From Brasilonema angustatum HA4187-MV1 (lineage in GTDB: Bacteria > Cyanobacteriota > Cyanobacteriia > Cyanobacteriales > Nostocaceae): DNA of 38,483 bases. The stretch is from positions 1 to 38,483 of the forward strand of contig JAHHGV010000064.1 of NCBI GenBank assembly GCA_019359695.1, read 5' to 3'. The position numbers and the translations under genes are program-made. Numbering within the stretch: the stretch's first letter is position 1; every line of letters starts with the position of its first letter. The notes beneath the pieces are model-generated. The model was not told the DNA's origin. It was given only the letters and a program-made list of their open reading frames with translations, and did not search any database. Below are positions 13,635 to 22,054 of the stretch, in pieces.

Positions 13635-16568
13635 ATGTCCAAATATAAATTTAACCGTAGTTTCGCCATTATTCTCGGTATTAATAATTATGAAAATGGC
13701 ATCCCAGCGCTAGAAACAGCAGCTCCAGATGCTCTCAAACTCGCTAAAATTATCCAAGAGCAACATACACATCTCAAAGAGCAATATCAAGCGCAAAATA
13801 AGTATGAAGTCCAGTTGCTATTGAATCAACGCGTTACCCTCAAAAAGCTTAGGGAATTAATTGAAGATTTTAAAAAAGGACAGATATTTCTGGACAACGA
13901 AAAAGTTACGGTTACTAAAGACGATCGCGTCCTCTTTTACTTTGCCGGACATGGAATAGCTGACAATGCTATGGATAATGAAGATGGACCAGTAGGTTAT
14001 CTCATCCCTCAAGATGCCACTGATGATAAAAGCACCTACTTGCCGATGCAAGAGTTACATGATGCTTTGAACGCACTTCCGTGTCGGCATATGTTAGCAA
14101 TTCTAGATTGCTGTTTTGCAGGAGCTTTCCGTTGGGCAAGCCTCAAGCGAGATATTGTGCCCAAAGTCACAGTTTATAAAGAACGCTACGACCGTTTCAT
14201 CAGTGATGCAGCTTGGCAAGTCATTACTTCGGCGGCTGACAATCAAAAAGCCTTGGATTCTTTAGGACAGCGCGGGAAAGTTATGGACGGAGACGAAGTT
14301 CACTCTCCTTTTGCGAAAGCTCTTTTTGATGCCCTACGCGGGAAAGCTGATGAAGCTGCCGACTCTAATAAAGATGGTATCATCACCGCCACCGAACTTT
14401 ACTCATATCTGCGCGATAAGATTGAAATCTTCACACAAAACCAACACAAGCGACAAACCCCTGGTTTCTGTCCGCTCAAAAAACATGATAAAGGGGAATT
14501 CATTTTTTTGCTGCCTAATTTTGACCGAGATAAATTGCAGGATGCACCACCACTAAACGTAGAAAATAATCCCTACCGAGGATTGGAATCCTATGATGAA
14601 AAAGACAGTCACTTATTCTTTGGCAGAGAGAATTTGATTGAAAAGCTTTATCACAAAGCAGTTGACAACAAGCAAGCATTAACAGTGGTGTTGGGTGCTT
14701 CTGGAACGGGAAAATCGAGTCTAGCGAAAGCTGGACTTATCCCTAAACTGCGACAATGCAAGAATGGCAACACTTGGTTTATCCTACCCCCTTTCCGACC
14801 AGGAGAGTATCCCTTCAAGTCATTGAATAACGCACTGGCATCGGTCAATCAGCCTATGATACGCTCTGCGTCAAGCCTCCAGATTATCACCACTTCCCAT
14901 GACGCAACATCTTCTGGTTTACTCACCCCAGCCGAAAGCCTTGCAAATTGGTTCAAGGAGCATCCCAAAGCAAATCTACTGCTAGTTGTCGATCAGTTTG
15001 AGGAATTAATAACTTTGTGTAAGAGCGATCAACAACGAGAGAAGTTTCAAGAACTGATCAAAGATGCAATTACCAAATATCCAGACAACATCCATGTAGT
15101 GATCACCCTGCGACTTGACTTTGAGGCTCAGTTTCAAACCTCTCTACTCAAAGACTTTTGGAATGATGCTCGGTTTGTTGTACCACTCATGACTCAGGAT
15201 GAATTCCGCGAAGCAATTGAGAAACCCGCATCAGAGAAAGTTGTGTACTTCGAGCCTCCCAATTTGGTGGATGACTTGATCAATGAAGTCGTACAAATGC
15301 CAGGTGCTTTACCTTTGCTTTCTTTCACTCTCAGCGAATTGTACTTGAAGTATTTGGAAAAACGAAGGGATAACCGTGCCTTAACAAAGGAAGATTACGA
15401 AGAATTGGGAAGAGTCGTTGGTTCTATAACCAAGCGTGCTAACCAAGAATACGACAAGTTAGTACAAGAAGACCCCGCTTACAAAGATACAATCCGTCGG
15501 GTGATGCTGCGGATGATTTCATTACAAGGTGGTGAGTTAGCACGGCGACAGGTTCCTAAGTCTGAACTGGTGTACCCAGACCAAAAAGAAAACAAGCGAG
15601 TACAAACAGTCATCAAAAGTTTTTCTGATGCTCGCTTAATTGTTGAAGGTTCTGATTCTCAAGGTGAACCCTACGTGGAACCAGCCCATGATGCTTTAGT
15701 TCAAGGTTGGGATAAGTTACTAGTGTGGAAACGAAAAAACCAATCAACCATAGTTCTACAACGGCTACTAACGCCTGCGTCTGTTGATTGGAAAAATGAA
15801 CAATCGAGACAGTTTCTTTGGAATACTAACCCCCGTCTTAATGTATTAAAAGACGTAGTTGATTCTAATGACAACTGGCTTAACACAGTAGAGACTGAGT
15901 TTATACAACGAAGCATTAGACAAAGAAATAAAGACACCCGTTCGCGTTGGGGCATTGGGATCACTGTCTCAATTATTCTCTTAACATTTATTGCATCTGC
16001 AACGACGTTAGTGGCGACAGTACTGTCTAAGTTGAAAAATAAACCAAATGTCATATTTGCTTCTCCTGGGCAGGAGATTCACGGTCATACAGGTTATAGA
16101 TACCTTTACACTCCTAAAACTCCAAGAGCTTATTCAGGTGTAATTAACCTAATTGTGATGGGTATTCCAAAAAATACACCAGCATGTATAGAGGTTGGTC
16201 AGCTTGGGGGAAAGGGGGAAAGAATTGGGAAGAAACAAGATTTCAAGATAAATGCACCAAAAGAGGCAGGCGTATATTATGTTAAATTTAGATCTGCTTT
16301 AGAATATGGTTGTAAAGACCAAGGTCAACATAAAGGTGCTATAAATAAGTGGTTATCTGGAGAATATCAAATTCCTAAACAATCAAAGATAGGGATTATT
16401 ATTGTAGGAAATGTATTTGAGTTTTCTATTTATAAAAAAATTTGGTTAGCTTACTCTGATGATGTACCTAGAACTGACAGTACTGGTGATGAAAATTCTA
16501 ATACAGATGTGTATGTTTCTTTAAGAAACTTTGAGTTTGAAAAAAATAGCGTTCGTACTTCCCAATAA
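13635..16568 (+). CDS. Caspase-STAND NTPase fusion with a membrane segment and unknown C-terminal domain
   Basis: 977 aa. The ATG at 13635 has a strong GGAGG 7 bases upstream; an in-frame TTG at 13620 was rejected. Residues 1-280 are a caspase domain with His106 (FAGHG) and Cys160 (LDCCFAG). After a short linker the STAND module starts with NPYRGLESYDEKDSHLFFGR. It continues with Walker A GASGTGKSS (354-362), Walker B LLLVVDQFEEL (D453), GALPLLSFTLSELY, and a helical/winged-helix part ending EPAHDALVQGWDKL. This is the nSTAND1 type usually followed by WD40 repeats. Here instead comes one transmembrane helix (about 772-798) and a roughly 180-residue domain of unknown type, probably outside the cytoplasm. 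Such proteins act as nucleotide-switched sensors that release protease activity. It is likely co-expressed with the caspase-hydrolase upstream. Confidence 0.87.
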   Translation: MSKYKFNRSFAIILGINNYENGIPALETAAPDALKLAKIIQEQHTHLKEQYQAQNKYEVQLLLNQRVTLKKLRELIEDFKKGQIFLDNEKVTVTKDDRVLFYFAGHGIADNAMDNEDGPVGYLIPQDATDDKSTYLPMQELHDALNALPCRHMLAILDCCFAGAFRWASLKRDIVPKVTVYKERYDRFISDAAWQVITSAADNQKALDSLGQRGKVMDGDEVHSPFAKALFDALRGKADEAADSNKDGIITATELYSYLRDKIEIFTQNQHKRQTPGFCPLKKHDKGEFIFLLPNFDRDKLQDAPPLNVENNPYRGLESYDEKDSHLFFGRENLIEKLYHKAVDNKQALTVVLGASGTGKSSLAKAGLIPKLRQCKNGNTWFILPPFRPGEYPFKSLNNALASVNQPMIRSASSLQIITTSHDATSSGLLTPAESLANWFKEHPKANLLLVVDQFEELITLCKSDQQREKFQELIKDAITKYPDNIHVVITLRLDFEAQFQTSLLKDFWNDARFVVPLMTQDEFREAIEKPASEKVVYFEPPNLVDDLINEVVQMPGALPLLSFTLSELYLKYLEKRRDNRALTKEDYEELGRVVGSITKRANQEYDKLVQEDPAYKDTIRRVMLRMISLQGGELARRQVPKSELVYPDQKENKRVQTVIKSFSDARLIVEGSDSQGEPYVEPAHDALVQGWDKLLVWKRKNQSTIVLQRLLTPASVDWKNEQSRQFLWNTNPRLNVLKDVVDSNDNWLNTVETEFIQRSIRQRNKDTRSRWGIGITVSIILLTFIASATTLVATVLSKLKNKPNVIFASPGQEIHGHTGYRYLYTPKTPRAYSGVINLIVMGIPKNTPACIEVGQLGGKGERIGKKQDFKINAPKEAGVYYVKFRSALEYGCKDQGQHKGAINKWLSGEYQIPKQSKIGIIIVGNVFEFSIYKKIWLAYSDDVPRTDSTGDENSNTDVYVSLRNFEFEKNSVRTSQ

Positions 16569-16576
16569 TTTGCCAG

Positions 16577-16890
16577 ATTTGAAGAGAAAAGATTGCTAAC
16601 TCAGTTTATCTTGGTTGAGAAGTAGTACGCTCATCATTGTGTTGTGTTTTGTTAGCTGGTACCGAAAGAAATTTGCCACAAATACCTTTGGAATACACAA
16701 TCTGAACAGACTGGAAAAATCAGTATGAGCGACAAAATCCACTCGCCAACCGCCGCAAATCCCGACAAGTAGCTTGCAGCAGGTGCGATCGCCTTTTATT
16801 CAAGAAGTCGCTTGCGACCACATGAGTTACTTCGGTACTGAATTCACCAAAGTTGTTTTAGAGGCTTTGATTGCAGATCTCAGACAGCAG
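16577..16890 (+). pseudogene. Decayed fragments of a second caspase-hydrolase gene
   Basis: 16804-16890 nearly repeats the last 30 codons of the caspase-hydrolase gene: EVACDHMSYFGTEFTKVVLE here against EVACDHMSYFGTEFTEVGLE there. The likely catalytic His is kept, and the upstream GCGATCGC is shared as well. Further left, 16590-16604 shares the 15-mer AGATTGCTAACTCAG with 11907-11921 of that gene, in the same reading frame (RLLTQ). The order of the two pieces matches the gene, so they are best read as the leftovers of a duplicate reduced by deletion. The space between them (16605-16803) holds nothing recognisable. Confidence 0.7.
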
Positions 16891-16899
16891 CATCACCAC

Positions 16900-17277
16900 C
16901 TAAGGAATACCAAACCACCCTCCCGTATCACCTCCTGCCCAACAGTCTCCCTGACAAACGGAGAAATTTTCGTCTGCCAGTCGCTTAAACTCCTCTATAG
17001 CACTGATATCTTGTTTCTCATAGTCTGCAGGGTGAAAAATTCTGCCAATGTATTTTCCTTGTAAACGAATTTGTCCAATGACATAAATGCCGTCTCCAAC
17101 GCTGTAAACACCCTGACTAGGATTGCGGGAGTAAATTGCAATATAACCTCCATCATTGCCTTGATAGCGATTAACCGTTGGCAAAATGCGCTCTTGGTAG
17201 CCCGGTGCGGGATGATTGATCACACTCCCCTCACCTACATATACTCGGAAATCTTCATAAAGCATCGGGTTTTCCAT
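16900..17277 (-). CDS. Hypothetical protein, 125 aa
   Basis: An open frame from an ATG at 17277 (MENPMLYEDFRVYVGEG). The composition looks like a real small soluble protein rich in Gly, Tyr and Asp: PAPGYQERILPTVNRYQG, then GGYIAIYSRNPSQGVYSVGDG, and a C-terminal CQGDCWAGGDTGGWFG segment with two cysteines. I do not recognise the family. No signal peptide. It converges on the caspase pseudogene remnant, and its stop lies 10 bases from the end of that remnant. Its own upstream region to 17430 is short and unremarkable. Probably a conserved cyanobacterial hypothetical; function unknown. Confidence 0.6.
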   Translation of the reverse strand: MENPMLYEDFRVYVGEGSVINHPAPGYQERILPTVNRYQGNDGGYIAIYSRNPSQGVYSVGDGIYVIGQIRLQGKYIGRIFHPADYEKQDISAIEEFKRLADENFSVCQGDCWAGGDTGGWFGIP

Positions 17278-17430
17278 ACAGTTTTCCCAATCTAATGTTG
17301 TTTTTTATCCTAGCCTAGTAACGCACAGCAAGCCTAATTACCCAATTTGATACCTACACAATGTTACAGTCTATTCTGTTTCAACTACCCTGACTTTCTT
17401 CTTAAAAATTGGCGATTGTTTCTAGGGCTT

Positions 17431-18207
17431 TCAACTTGAACGCAACACAAAGCGATTGTTTAGGGGTTGCACAGGTCTGGCATCAATGGATATTAAGTCG
17501 GCAAATCGTTGGATCTGATTTTGTGAGATTTCAATAGGCTGCTGCATCACAATCCAGTTCACTCCTTGGGAGCAGGGTGGCGTCGTCAGAGAGCCAAAGT
17601 AACGGTAAACCTTTCGGTCTTTTGGTAAAAATTGCTCTGCATTTACCTTCACTGTCTTCACTACTTGCTCTGGTTCGTTACGATTTGGGAATGCGTCCCA
17701 GATCGGTTGCAGGGCAGCATTGTGTTGTCCCTGCTTCAATAACACTCCAATCACAGCTAGGGCACCAGCCTCACTGCGATGCACTAGATGCAGTTCCATG
17801 TCAAATGGTTTTTTATCAATGGTGTGTTCACTGGGGTCATGGAAGTGAAATTGCACCAGATTATAGGTCTGATCGTCCAGCTTAATTGAGCTTCCTTTGG
17901 CATAGTTCACTTGGATGGTATGACCGTTATTGACGATGCGTAGAGGAGTTTCCTTATAATCAATTTTAATCGGTGACAGTTGGGCTGCGACCCCTCCGTG
18001 CAAATCAATTGGCGATTGCTGGATTCCCGTTTTGCACAGTTGAAATTCGGGAGACAGGTTCCCCCAATTCTGGGTGCCGCTTTCTCCGATATAGCCCCAG
18101 TTAACTTCCTTTCCAACAGCCGCAGACGCCAACGATGGGAAACTGACACCTAAAGAAGTTTCCAGCACCCCAAATCCAAAGAGTTTAAGTAAGGTTCGTC
18201 TATCCAT
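17431..18207 (-). CDS. ecaA: Alpha-class carbonic anhydrase, Tat-exported (EcaA-like)
   Basis: 258 aa. The N-terminus MDRRTLLKLFGFGVLETSLG with a following SLASAA is a twin-arginine-like signal, so the enzyme should act in the periplasm. The mature protein shows alpha-CA hallmarks: WGYIGESGTQNWGNL, C58 for the disulfide, QQSPIDL, zinc ligands H121 and H123 in FHFHDPSEH and H140 in ELHLVH, and the TTPPCSQGVNW loop with the second cysteine and the active-site Thr. All zinc ligands are present, so it should interconvert CO2 and bicarbonate. Length fits the family. Transcribed on its own, divergent from cydA. The ecaA symbol is by family resemblance. Confidence 0.9.
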   Translation of the reverse strand: MDRRTLLKLFGFGVLETSLGVSFPSLASAAVGKEVNWGYIGESGTQNWGNLSPEFQLCKTGIQQSPIDLHGGVAAQLSPIKIDYKETPLRIVNNGHTIQVNYAKGSSIKLDDQTYNLVQFHFHDPSEHTIDKKPFDMELHLVHRSEAGALAVIGVLLKQGQHNAALQPIWDAFPNRNEPEQVVKTVKVNAEQFLPKDRKVYRYFGSLTTPPCSQGVNWIVMQQPIEISQNQIQRFADLISIDARPVQPLNNRFVLRSS

Positions 18208-18732
18208 TATTGTTAACCTAAAGTTCTAAACAGCATTTTTAACTAATAAGCGTGAATGAGTGCAACACAACCGTTTTGACTGCTTGGACTGTTCACCAAA
18301 TACAACCGTCAATTCAAATCTTACTTTAAGTGCAACTACTGAATCAACTTCACAGCAAGCCGTGTTTCAATGTCCCTCTAATGAGCGATACGCCGACTTC
18401 TAGAGGCGAGCTAGCGCTGCTGCTTTGCTACAGATCGCCAGCCTTCTCGAAAATATCGCGCTGATGCACAAGTCAATGACACCTTGTCAAACATTAAAAT
18501 TTTCTCAAAAAACGCACTGTAAAGGATTGTTGCAATACCATACAAGGGAACCCAATACGGTTCGGTTAGCTTGTTTTTCTCAAGGGAGATCCCCCCAACC
18601 CCCTTAAAAAGGGGGCTTATAACCCTCTTTTACCCCCTTTTTAAGGGGGTCGCCGCAGGCGGGGGGATCTTATCCGAACTGTATTGCAAGGGAACCTATC
18701 CGTAAATTTTGGCTGATTATAGGGGGTAGCTT
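18208..18732. other. Divergent intergenic region between carbonic anhydrase and cydA
   Basis: No gene. Apart from the MITE at 18553-18686 it contains a dispersed GC-rich repeat (GAGCGATACGCCGACTTCTAGAGGCGAGCTAGCGCTGC) around 18381-18425. Promoters for both flanking genes must be here, but none is clear. Confidence 0.5.
18553..18686. mobile_element. MITE-like element (family B) with 10-bp flanking direct repeats
   Basis: Ends CAATACGGTTCGGTTA and TATCCGAACTGTATTG are imperfect inverted repeats (13 of 15). Inside are nested stems CCCCCTTAAAAAGGGGG and CCCCCTTTTTAAGGGGG and a GGATCC-like arm pair. CAAGGGAACC occurs immediately on both sides (18543-18552 and 18687-18696), as expected of a target-site duplication. 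It ends 46 bases before the cydA start. Confidence 0.75.
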
Positions 18733-20178
18733 GTGGAATTTTTGTCGGATTCAGTTGTGCTATCACGTATGCAGTTTGCCCTAACTGCATTATTCCATAT
18801 GCTCTGGCCCGTCCTAACCACAGGTATGGGAATTTATCTGGTTATTGTTGAGGGAGTGTGGCTGAAGACTCGTAATCCTGACTACTACCTTCATGCTCGC
18901 TTTTGGGCTAAATTCTACGTCCTGAACTTTGGTATTGGTGTTGCAACGGGCATCCCAATGGAGTTTCAGTTTGGCACCAATTGGTCACGCTTTTCGGAAG
19001 CAGCTGGTAACTTTTTTGGCAGTGTCATTGGGTTTGAAGCTTCCTGGGCATTTATGCTGGAAGCCGCTTTCTTGGGTATTATGCTGTTTGGTTGGGAACG
19101 TGTCAATCCTATAATTCACTATGTTTCCACCATCCTGGTTGCAGTTGGCGCAAACTTATCAACCCTGTGGATTTTAACTGCAAATTCTTGGATGCAAACC
19201 CCATCGGGTGGGGAACTTGTTAATGGCAAGTTTATTGTTCATGATTACTTTCAGGCGATCGCCAACCCGTTCATGAAAAACAGTGTCCTCCATATGTTCT
19301 TTGCCACATTGGAGACTTCTTTGTTTGTCATTGGTGGAATTAGCGCTTGGTATATTCTCAATCGTCGTCACGAAGCTTTCTTTTCTAAGTCTTTAAAAAT
19401 TGCTTTAGCTGCGGCGATCGCCGTTGCACCATTGCAGATTTACATTGGGCATTTGAGTGGTGAACAAGTCTATCACTACCAACCTTCAAAACTTGCTGCA
19501 ATGGAGGCGCAGTGGGAAACGACACCCGCTGGACAATCTGCAGATTGGAGTTTGCTCGCTATACCCAACGACAAAGCACAGAAAAATGACTGGGAAATCA
19601 CCGTTCCCAATGCTCTTGGATATATTCTGGAATTTAAGCAAAAACTCACATACCCAGTACGCGGATTGAGTGAGTGGAAACCAGAAGACCGTCCTCACAT
19701 GATTGGTCTAATTTACTACGCTTTCCGCATCATGATTGGGATTGGGTTTTTCTTCGCCGGATTAATGCTATTGAGTGTCTTGCAGTGGTTACGTGGTAAA
19801 CTCTCTGCTGAGAATATTATTCAACAGCGTTGGTTGATGCGTGCGTGGGTTTTTGCGGCTCCTTTAGGATACATCGCCGTAGACTCCGGCTGGATTGTGC
19901 GTTGTGTTGGACGACAGCCGTGGATTGTTTACGGGCAGATTCGCACGGTTGATGGGGCATCCAATATACCTGCTAGCAATGTCTTAGCCTCACTCACTAG
20001 CTTTGCTGTTGTCTACAGCATTTTGTTTGTTGCGGTTTTGTACTTTGGTAGCCGCATTATTCGCAGAGGCCCAAATTTAGAACTCCCTCTCCCAGGTCTA
20101 GAACCCGATGAACCTGCTGTGGATACGACTCCAGCAGAGTTTGTGCCAGACGAACGTCCTGTTGAAGCAGAACAATAA
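18733..20178 (+). CDS. cydA: Cytochrome bd ubiquinol/plastoquinol oxidase subunit I
   Basis: 481 aa, multi-pass membrane protein. The GTG at 18733 follows AGGGGGT by about 6 bases and gives the normal N-terminus MEFLSDSVVLSRMQFALTAL. Heme ligands are recognisable: H22 in ALFHMLW (His19 of the E. coli protein), the His in NSVLHMFFATLETS and the Met in the DRPHMIGLIYYAFR helix. The GRQPW quinol-oxidase signature is present (VGRQPWIVYGQIRT). The Q-loop is of the short type, as in cyanide-insensitive bd oxidases. The enzyme reduces O2 with electrons from quinol in thylakoid or cytoplasmic membrane. The C-terminal tail is acidic (LEPDEPAVDTTPAEFVPDE). It forms an operon with cydB, 123 bases downstream; that gap holds an AATTCAAA repeat. 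Confidence 0.95.
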   Translation: MEFLSDSVVLSRMQFALTALFHMLWPVLTTGMGIYLVIVEGVWLKTRNPDYYLHARFWAKFYVLNFGIGVATGIPMEFQFGTNWSRFSEAAGNFFGSVIGFEASWAFMLEAAFLGIMLFGWERVNPIIHYVSTILVAVGANLSTLWILTANSWMQTPSGGELVNGKFIVHDYFQAIANPFMKNSVLHMFFATLETSLFVIGGISAWYILNRRHEAFFSKSLKIALAAAIAVAPLQIYIGHLSGEQVYHYQPSKLAAMEAQWETTPAGQSADWSLLAIPNDKAQKNDWEITVPNALGYILEFKQKLTYPVRGLSEWKPEDRPHMIGLIYYAFRIMIGIGFFFAGLMLLSVLQWLRGKLSAENIIQQRWLMRAWVFAAPLGYIAVDSGWIVRCVGRQPWIVYGQIRTVDGASNIPASNVLASLTSFAVVYSILFVAVLYFGSRIIRRGPNLELPLPGLEPDEPAVDTTPAEFVPDERPVEAEQ

Positions 20179-20180
20179 AC

Positions 20181-20219
20181 AAAATTCAAAATTCAAAATT
20201 CAAAGTTCAAAATTCAAAT
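20181..20219. repeat. Short tandem repeat (AATTCAA) between cydA and cydB
   Basis: Five heptamer-like units of AAAATTC, partly degenerate (AAGTTCAA). An inverted partner, TTTGAATTTTTGAATTTGAG, follows at about 20228-20247, so the transcript can form an A/U hairpin between the two genes. Confidence 0.65.
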
Positions 20220-20301
20220 CATAAATTCTTTGAATTTTTGAATTTGAGAATTAACACATTTAAGATGCTCTCAACAATACATAACATCCCCTAAAGATTG
20301 T

Positions 20302-21315
20302 ATGGAAACGCTAACATATTTTTTGCCGCAAGTATGGTTTGTGGTTTTAGCTCTATTCTTGTTGCTGTATGTCACGCTAGATGGATTTGACTTAGGGGTA
20401 GGAATCTTATCTCTAACTTCAAAAGATCAAGAACGTCGTGGCATTTTAATGACAAGTTTGAGCAACATTTGGGATGCTAATGAAACTTGGCTGGTTCTTA
20501 TGGGAGGAGGTCTTTTTGGAGCATTCCCGCTTGCTTATGGCACAATTCTCAATGCGCTGTACATCCCAATTTTTGTTATGGTGTTTGGGTTCATCTTTCG
20601 GGCTGTAGCGTTTGAGTTTCGGGAGCTATCAAACCGAAAACTCTTTTGGGATTTTGCCTTTGGTGCAGGGAGTTTTGTTGCAGCCCTCGGTCAAGGTTTC
20701 GCCCTTGGTGCTGTGCTAAAAGGGATTGCTGTTGATGAGGCTGGTCACTTCATCGGGACATCTTGGGATTGGCTGAGTTGGCAGTCTGTACTGGTAGCTC
20801 TGACTTTAATTCAAGCATATGTCCTTATTGGCTCAACTTATCTGGTTTGGAAAACGACAGAGGAGTTGCAAACAAATCACTACAGAACTGCTAAAATTGC
20901 AGCTTGGACAACATTAATTGGTGCCATTTTCATCACAATTTCAACACCAATATTTTATGAAAGTGTAAGGATGCGCTTGTTTCAGCAGCCACTCGTTTAC
21001 ATCTTTGCCGTTATTCCAATATTAGGAGTTCTACTCATTTGGCAACTTCTCCAAAGCTTAAACCGTAAAGAAGAAAGAGCGCCTTTTATCTGGACAATTC
21101 TTCTTTTCGTTCTCACATTTTTCGGACTGGGGTTGATTGTTTTCCCCTATATCATTCCAGTGAAGATTACCATCTATGAAGCATCTGCTGACCCCAGTTC
21201 GCTTGTTATTATGATTATCTTCATTGGCTTCCTAATCCCCATCATGCTGTTCTATAACCTTTACCAGTACATTGTTTTTCGGGGAAAAGTGACTGGCGGT
21301 CATTACGAAGGTTAA
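20302..21315 (+). CDS. cydB: Cytochrome bd oxidase subunit II
   Basis: 337 aa, about eight to nine hydrophobic helices. Family signatures are TLDGFDLGVGILS near residues 25-37 and SNIWDANETWLVLMGGGLFGAFP, followed by PIFVMVFGFIFRAVAFEFR. Length is typical. It pairs with CydA to form the heme-bearing oxidase. The ATG at 20302 gives METLTYFLPQVWFVV, a usual CydB start. No gene for a small third subunit (CydX-like) could be seen in the 700 bases after the stop, which hold only repeats. Confidence 0.95.
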   Translation: METLTYFLPQVWFVVLALFLLLYVTLDGFDLGVGILSLTSKDQERRGILMTSLSNIWDANETWLVLMGGGLFGAFPLAYGTILNALYIPIFVMVFGFIFRAVAFEFRELSNRKLFWDFAFGAGSFVAALGQGFALGAVLKGIAVDEAGHFIGTSWDWLSWQSVLVALTLIQAYVLIGSTYLVWKTTEELQTNHYRTAKIAAWTTLIGAIFITISTPIFYESVRMRLFQQPLVYIFAVIPILGVLLIWQLLQSLNRKEERAPFIWTILLFVLTFFGLGLIVFPYIIPVKITIYEASADPSSLVIMIIFIGFLIPIMLFYNLYQYIVFRGKVTGGHYEG

Positions 21316-21323
21316 TCCCCGTC

Positions 21324-21426
21324 ATATCATGTTCGGTATATCGCTTACGATATAAAATTCCCAAAGTTTTTATGTTTAAAAATTTCAGCGTTCATTTTAT
21401 CGTAAGTATTTAAGCGAACATGATAT
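21324..21426. mobile_element. MITE-like palindromic element (family C)
   Basis: 103 bases bounded by ATATCATGTTCG and CGAACATGATAT, perfect inverted ends of 12. Matching CTTACGAT / ATCGTAAG blocks further in extend the arms to about 30. It begins 9 bases after the cydB stop and could serve as a 3' stem for the cyd transcript. Confidence 0.7.
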
Positions 21427-21467
21427 CACTCGCTAGCCCCTAACAGGGGCGCTGCGCAAACGCTAAC

Positions 21468-21494
21468 AAATTCAAAATTCAAAATTCAAAATTA
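21468..21494. repeat. Short tandem repeat (AAATTCA)
   Basis: Three to four AAATTCA units, the same class as the array at 20181. Confidence 0.6.
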
Positions 21495-21559
21495 AAGACA
21501 ATTAGTGGGAACGCGTGTACCGCCACGCTATTGTTGACCACCCTTACGAATTCACCAGT

Positions 21560-21645
21560 CGCCTACCGAGGAGCCAGTACTGCGGGAGGGTTTCCCTCCG
21601 CAGGTATCTGGTATTGGAGACCCTCCTGTAGCGCTGGTTCACCAA
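21560..21645. repeat. Dispersed GC-rich repeat, copy 1
   Basis: Contains GGAGCCAGTACT, GAGGGTTTCCCTCCG, AGGTATCTGGT and GACCCTCCTGTAGCGCTGG. A related unit in the opposite orientation is at 23541-23632. The rest of 21495-21793 holds no gene that I can support. Confidence 0.6.
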
Positions 21646-21793
21646 AAACCTCCTCTTCTAATAAAATCAGGTTGTGCGATTCTTTACGTCGCTATCCACA
21701 GCAATCTTCTGAAGCAACTGCACTTACAACGAATAACGAATAACACTATGTTTTATTTGTTATTCGTATTGTGAATATCGAGTATCAAGGCGA

Positions 21794-21826
21794 GCGATGT
21801 CTGACGACAAGCCGCTCCGCGTCTAT
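21794..21826. repeat. Dispersed repeat related to the insert in the oxygenase gene
   Basis: GCGATGTCTGACGACAAGCC followed by GCTCCGCGTCTA, matching 7604-7636 at all but about four positions. Here it is intergenic. Confidence 0.6.
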
Positions 21827-21872
21827 TACCACTATTAAAGGTTAGATGAGATGAACCTGGACAATTTATTGC

Positions 21873-22006
21873 TAGTCTAGTTCCCGGTGCAAAACTAAAT
21901 TTCCAAAAAATAAGGGTACGAATTTAAGATGTTTCCAGGAACCAAAACCTTGGTTTTTATGCTTGATAGAATCAGCCTTCTGAGTTTCGCACCGGGAACT
22001 AGTCTA
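21873..22006. mobile_element. MITE-like element (family D)
   Basis: 134 bases with long inverted ends: TAGTCTAGTTCCCGGTGCAA against the complement of GCACCGGGAACTAGTCTA; arms of about 24 bases with two mismatches. It ends 48 bases upstream of the broken flavoprotein gene and occupies its promoter region. Confidence 0.75.
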
Positions 22007-22054
22007 AAATCTCAACGCTATTATGAAAATGATTATCATAATAGCCATACTCGC

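Noticed and set aside
20181-21494. AATTCAAA arrays as a possible CRISPR
   Set aside because: Units are 7-8 bases without spacers and belong to the short tandem repeats common in these genomes.
21929-22054. Upstream extension of the broken flavoprotein frame to an ATG at 21929
   Set aside because: The added codons lie within the arm of the family D MITE and are not protein-like; the ATG at 22055 gives the expected start before the FAD motif.
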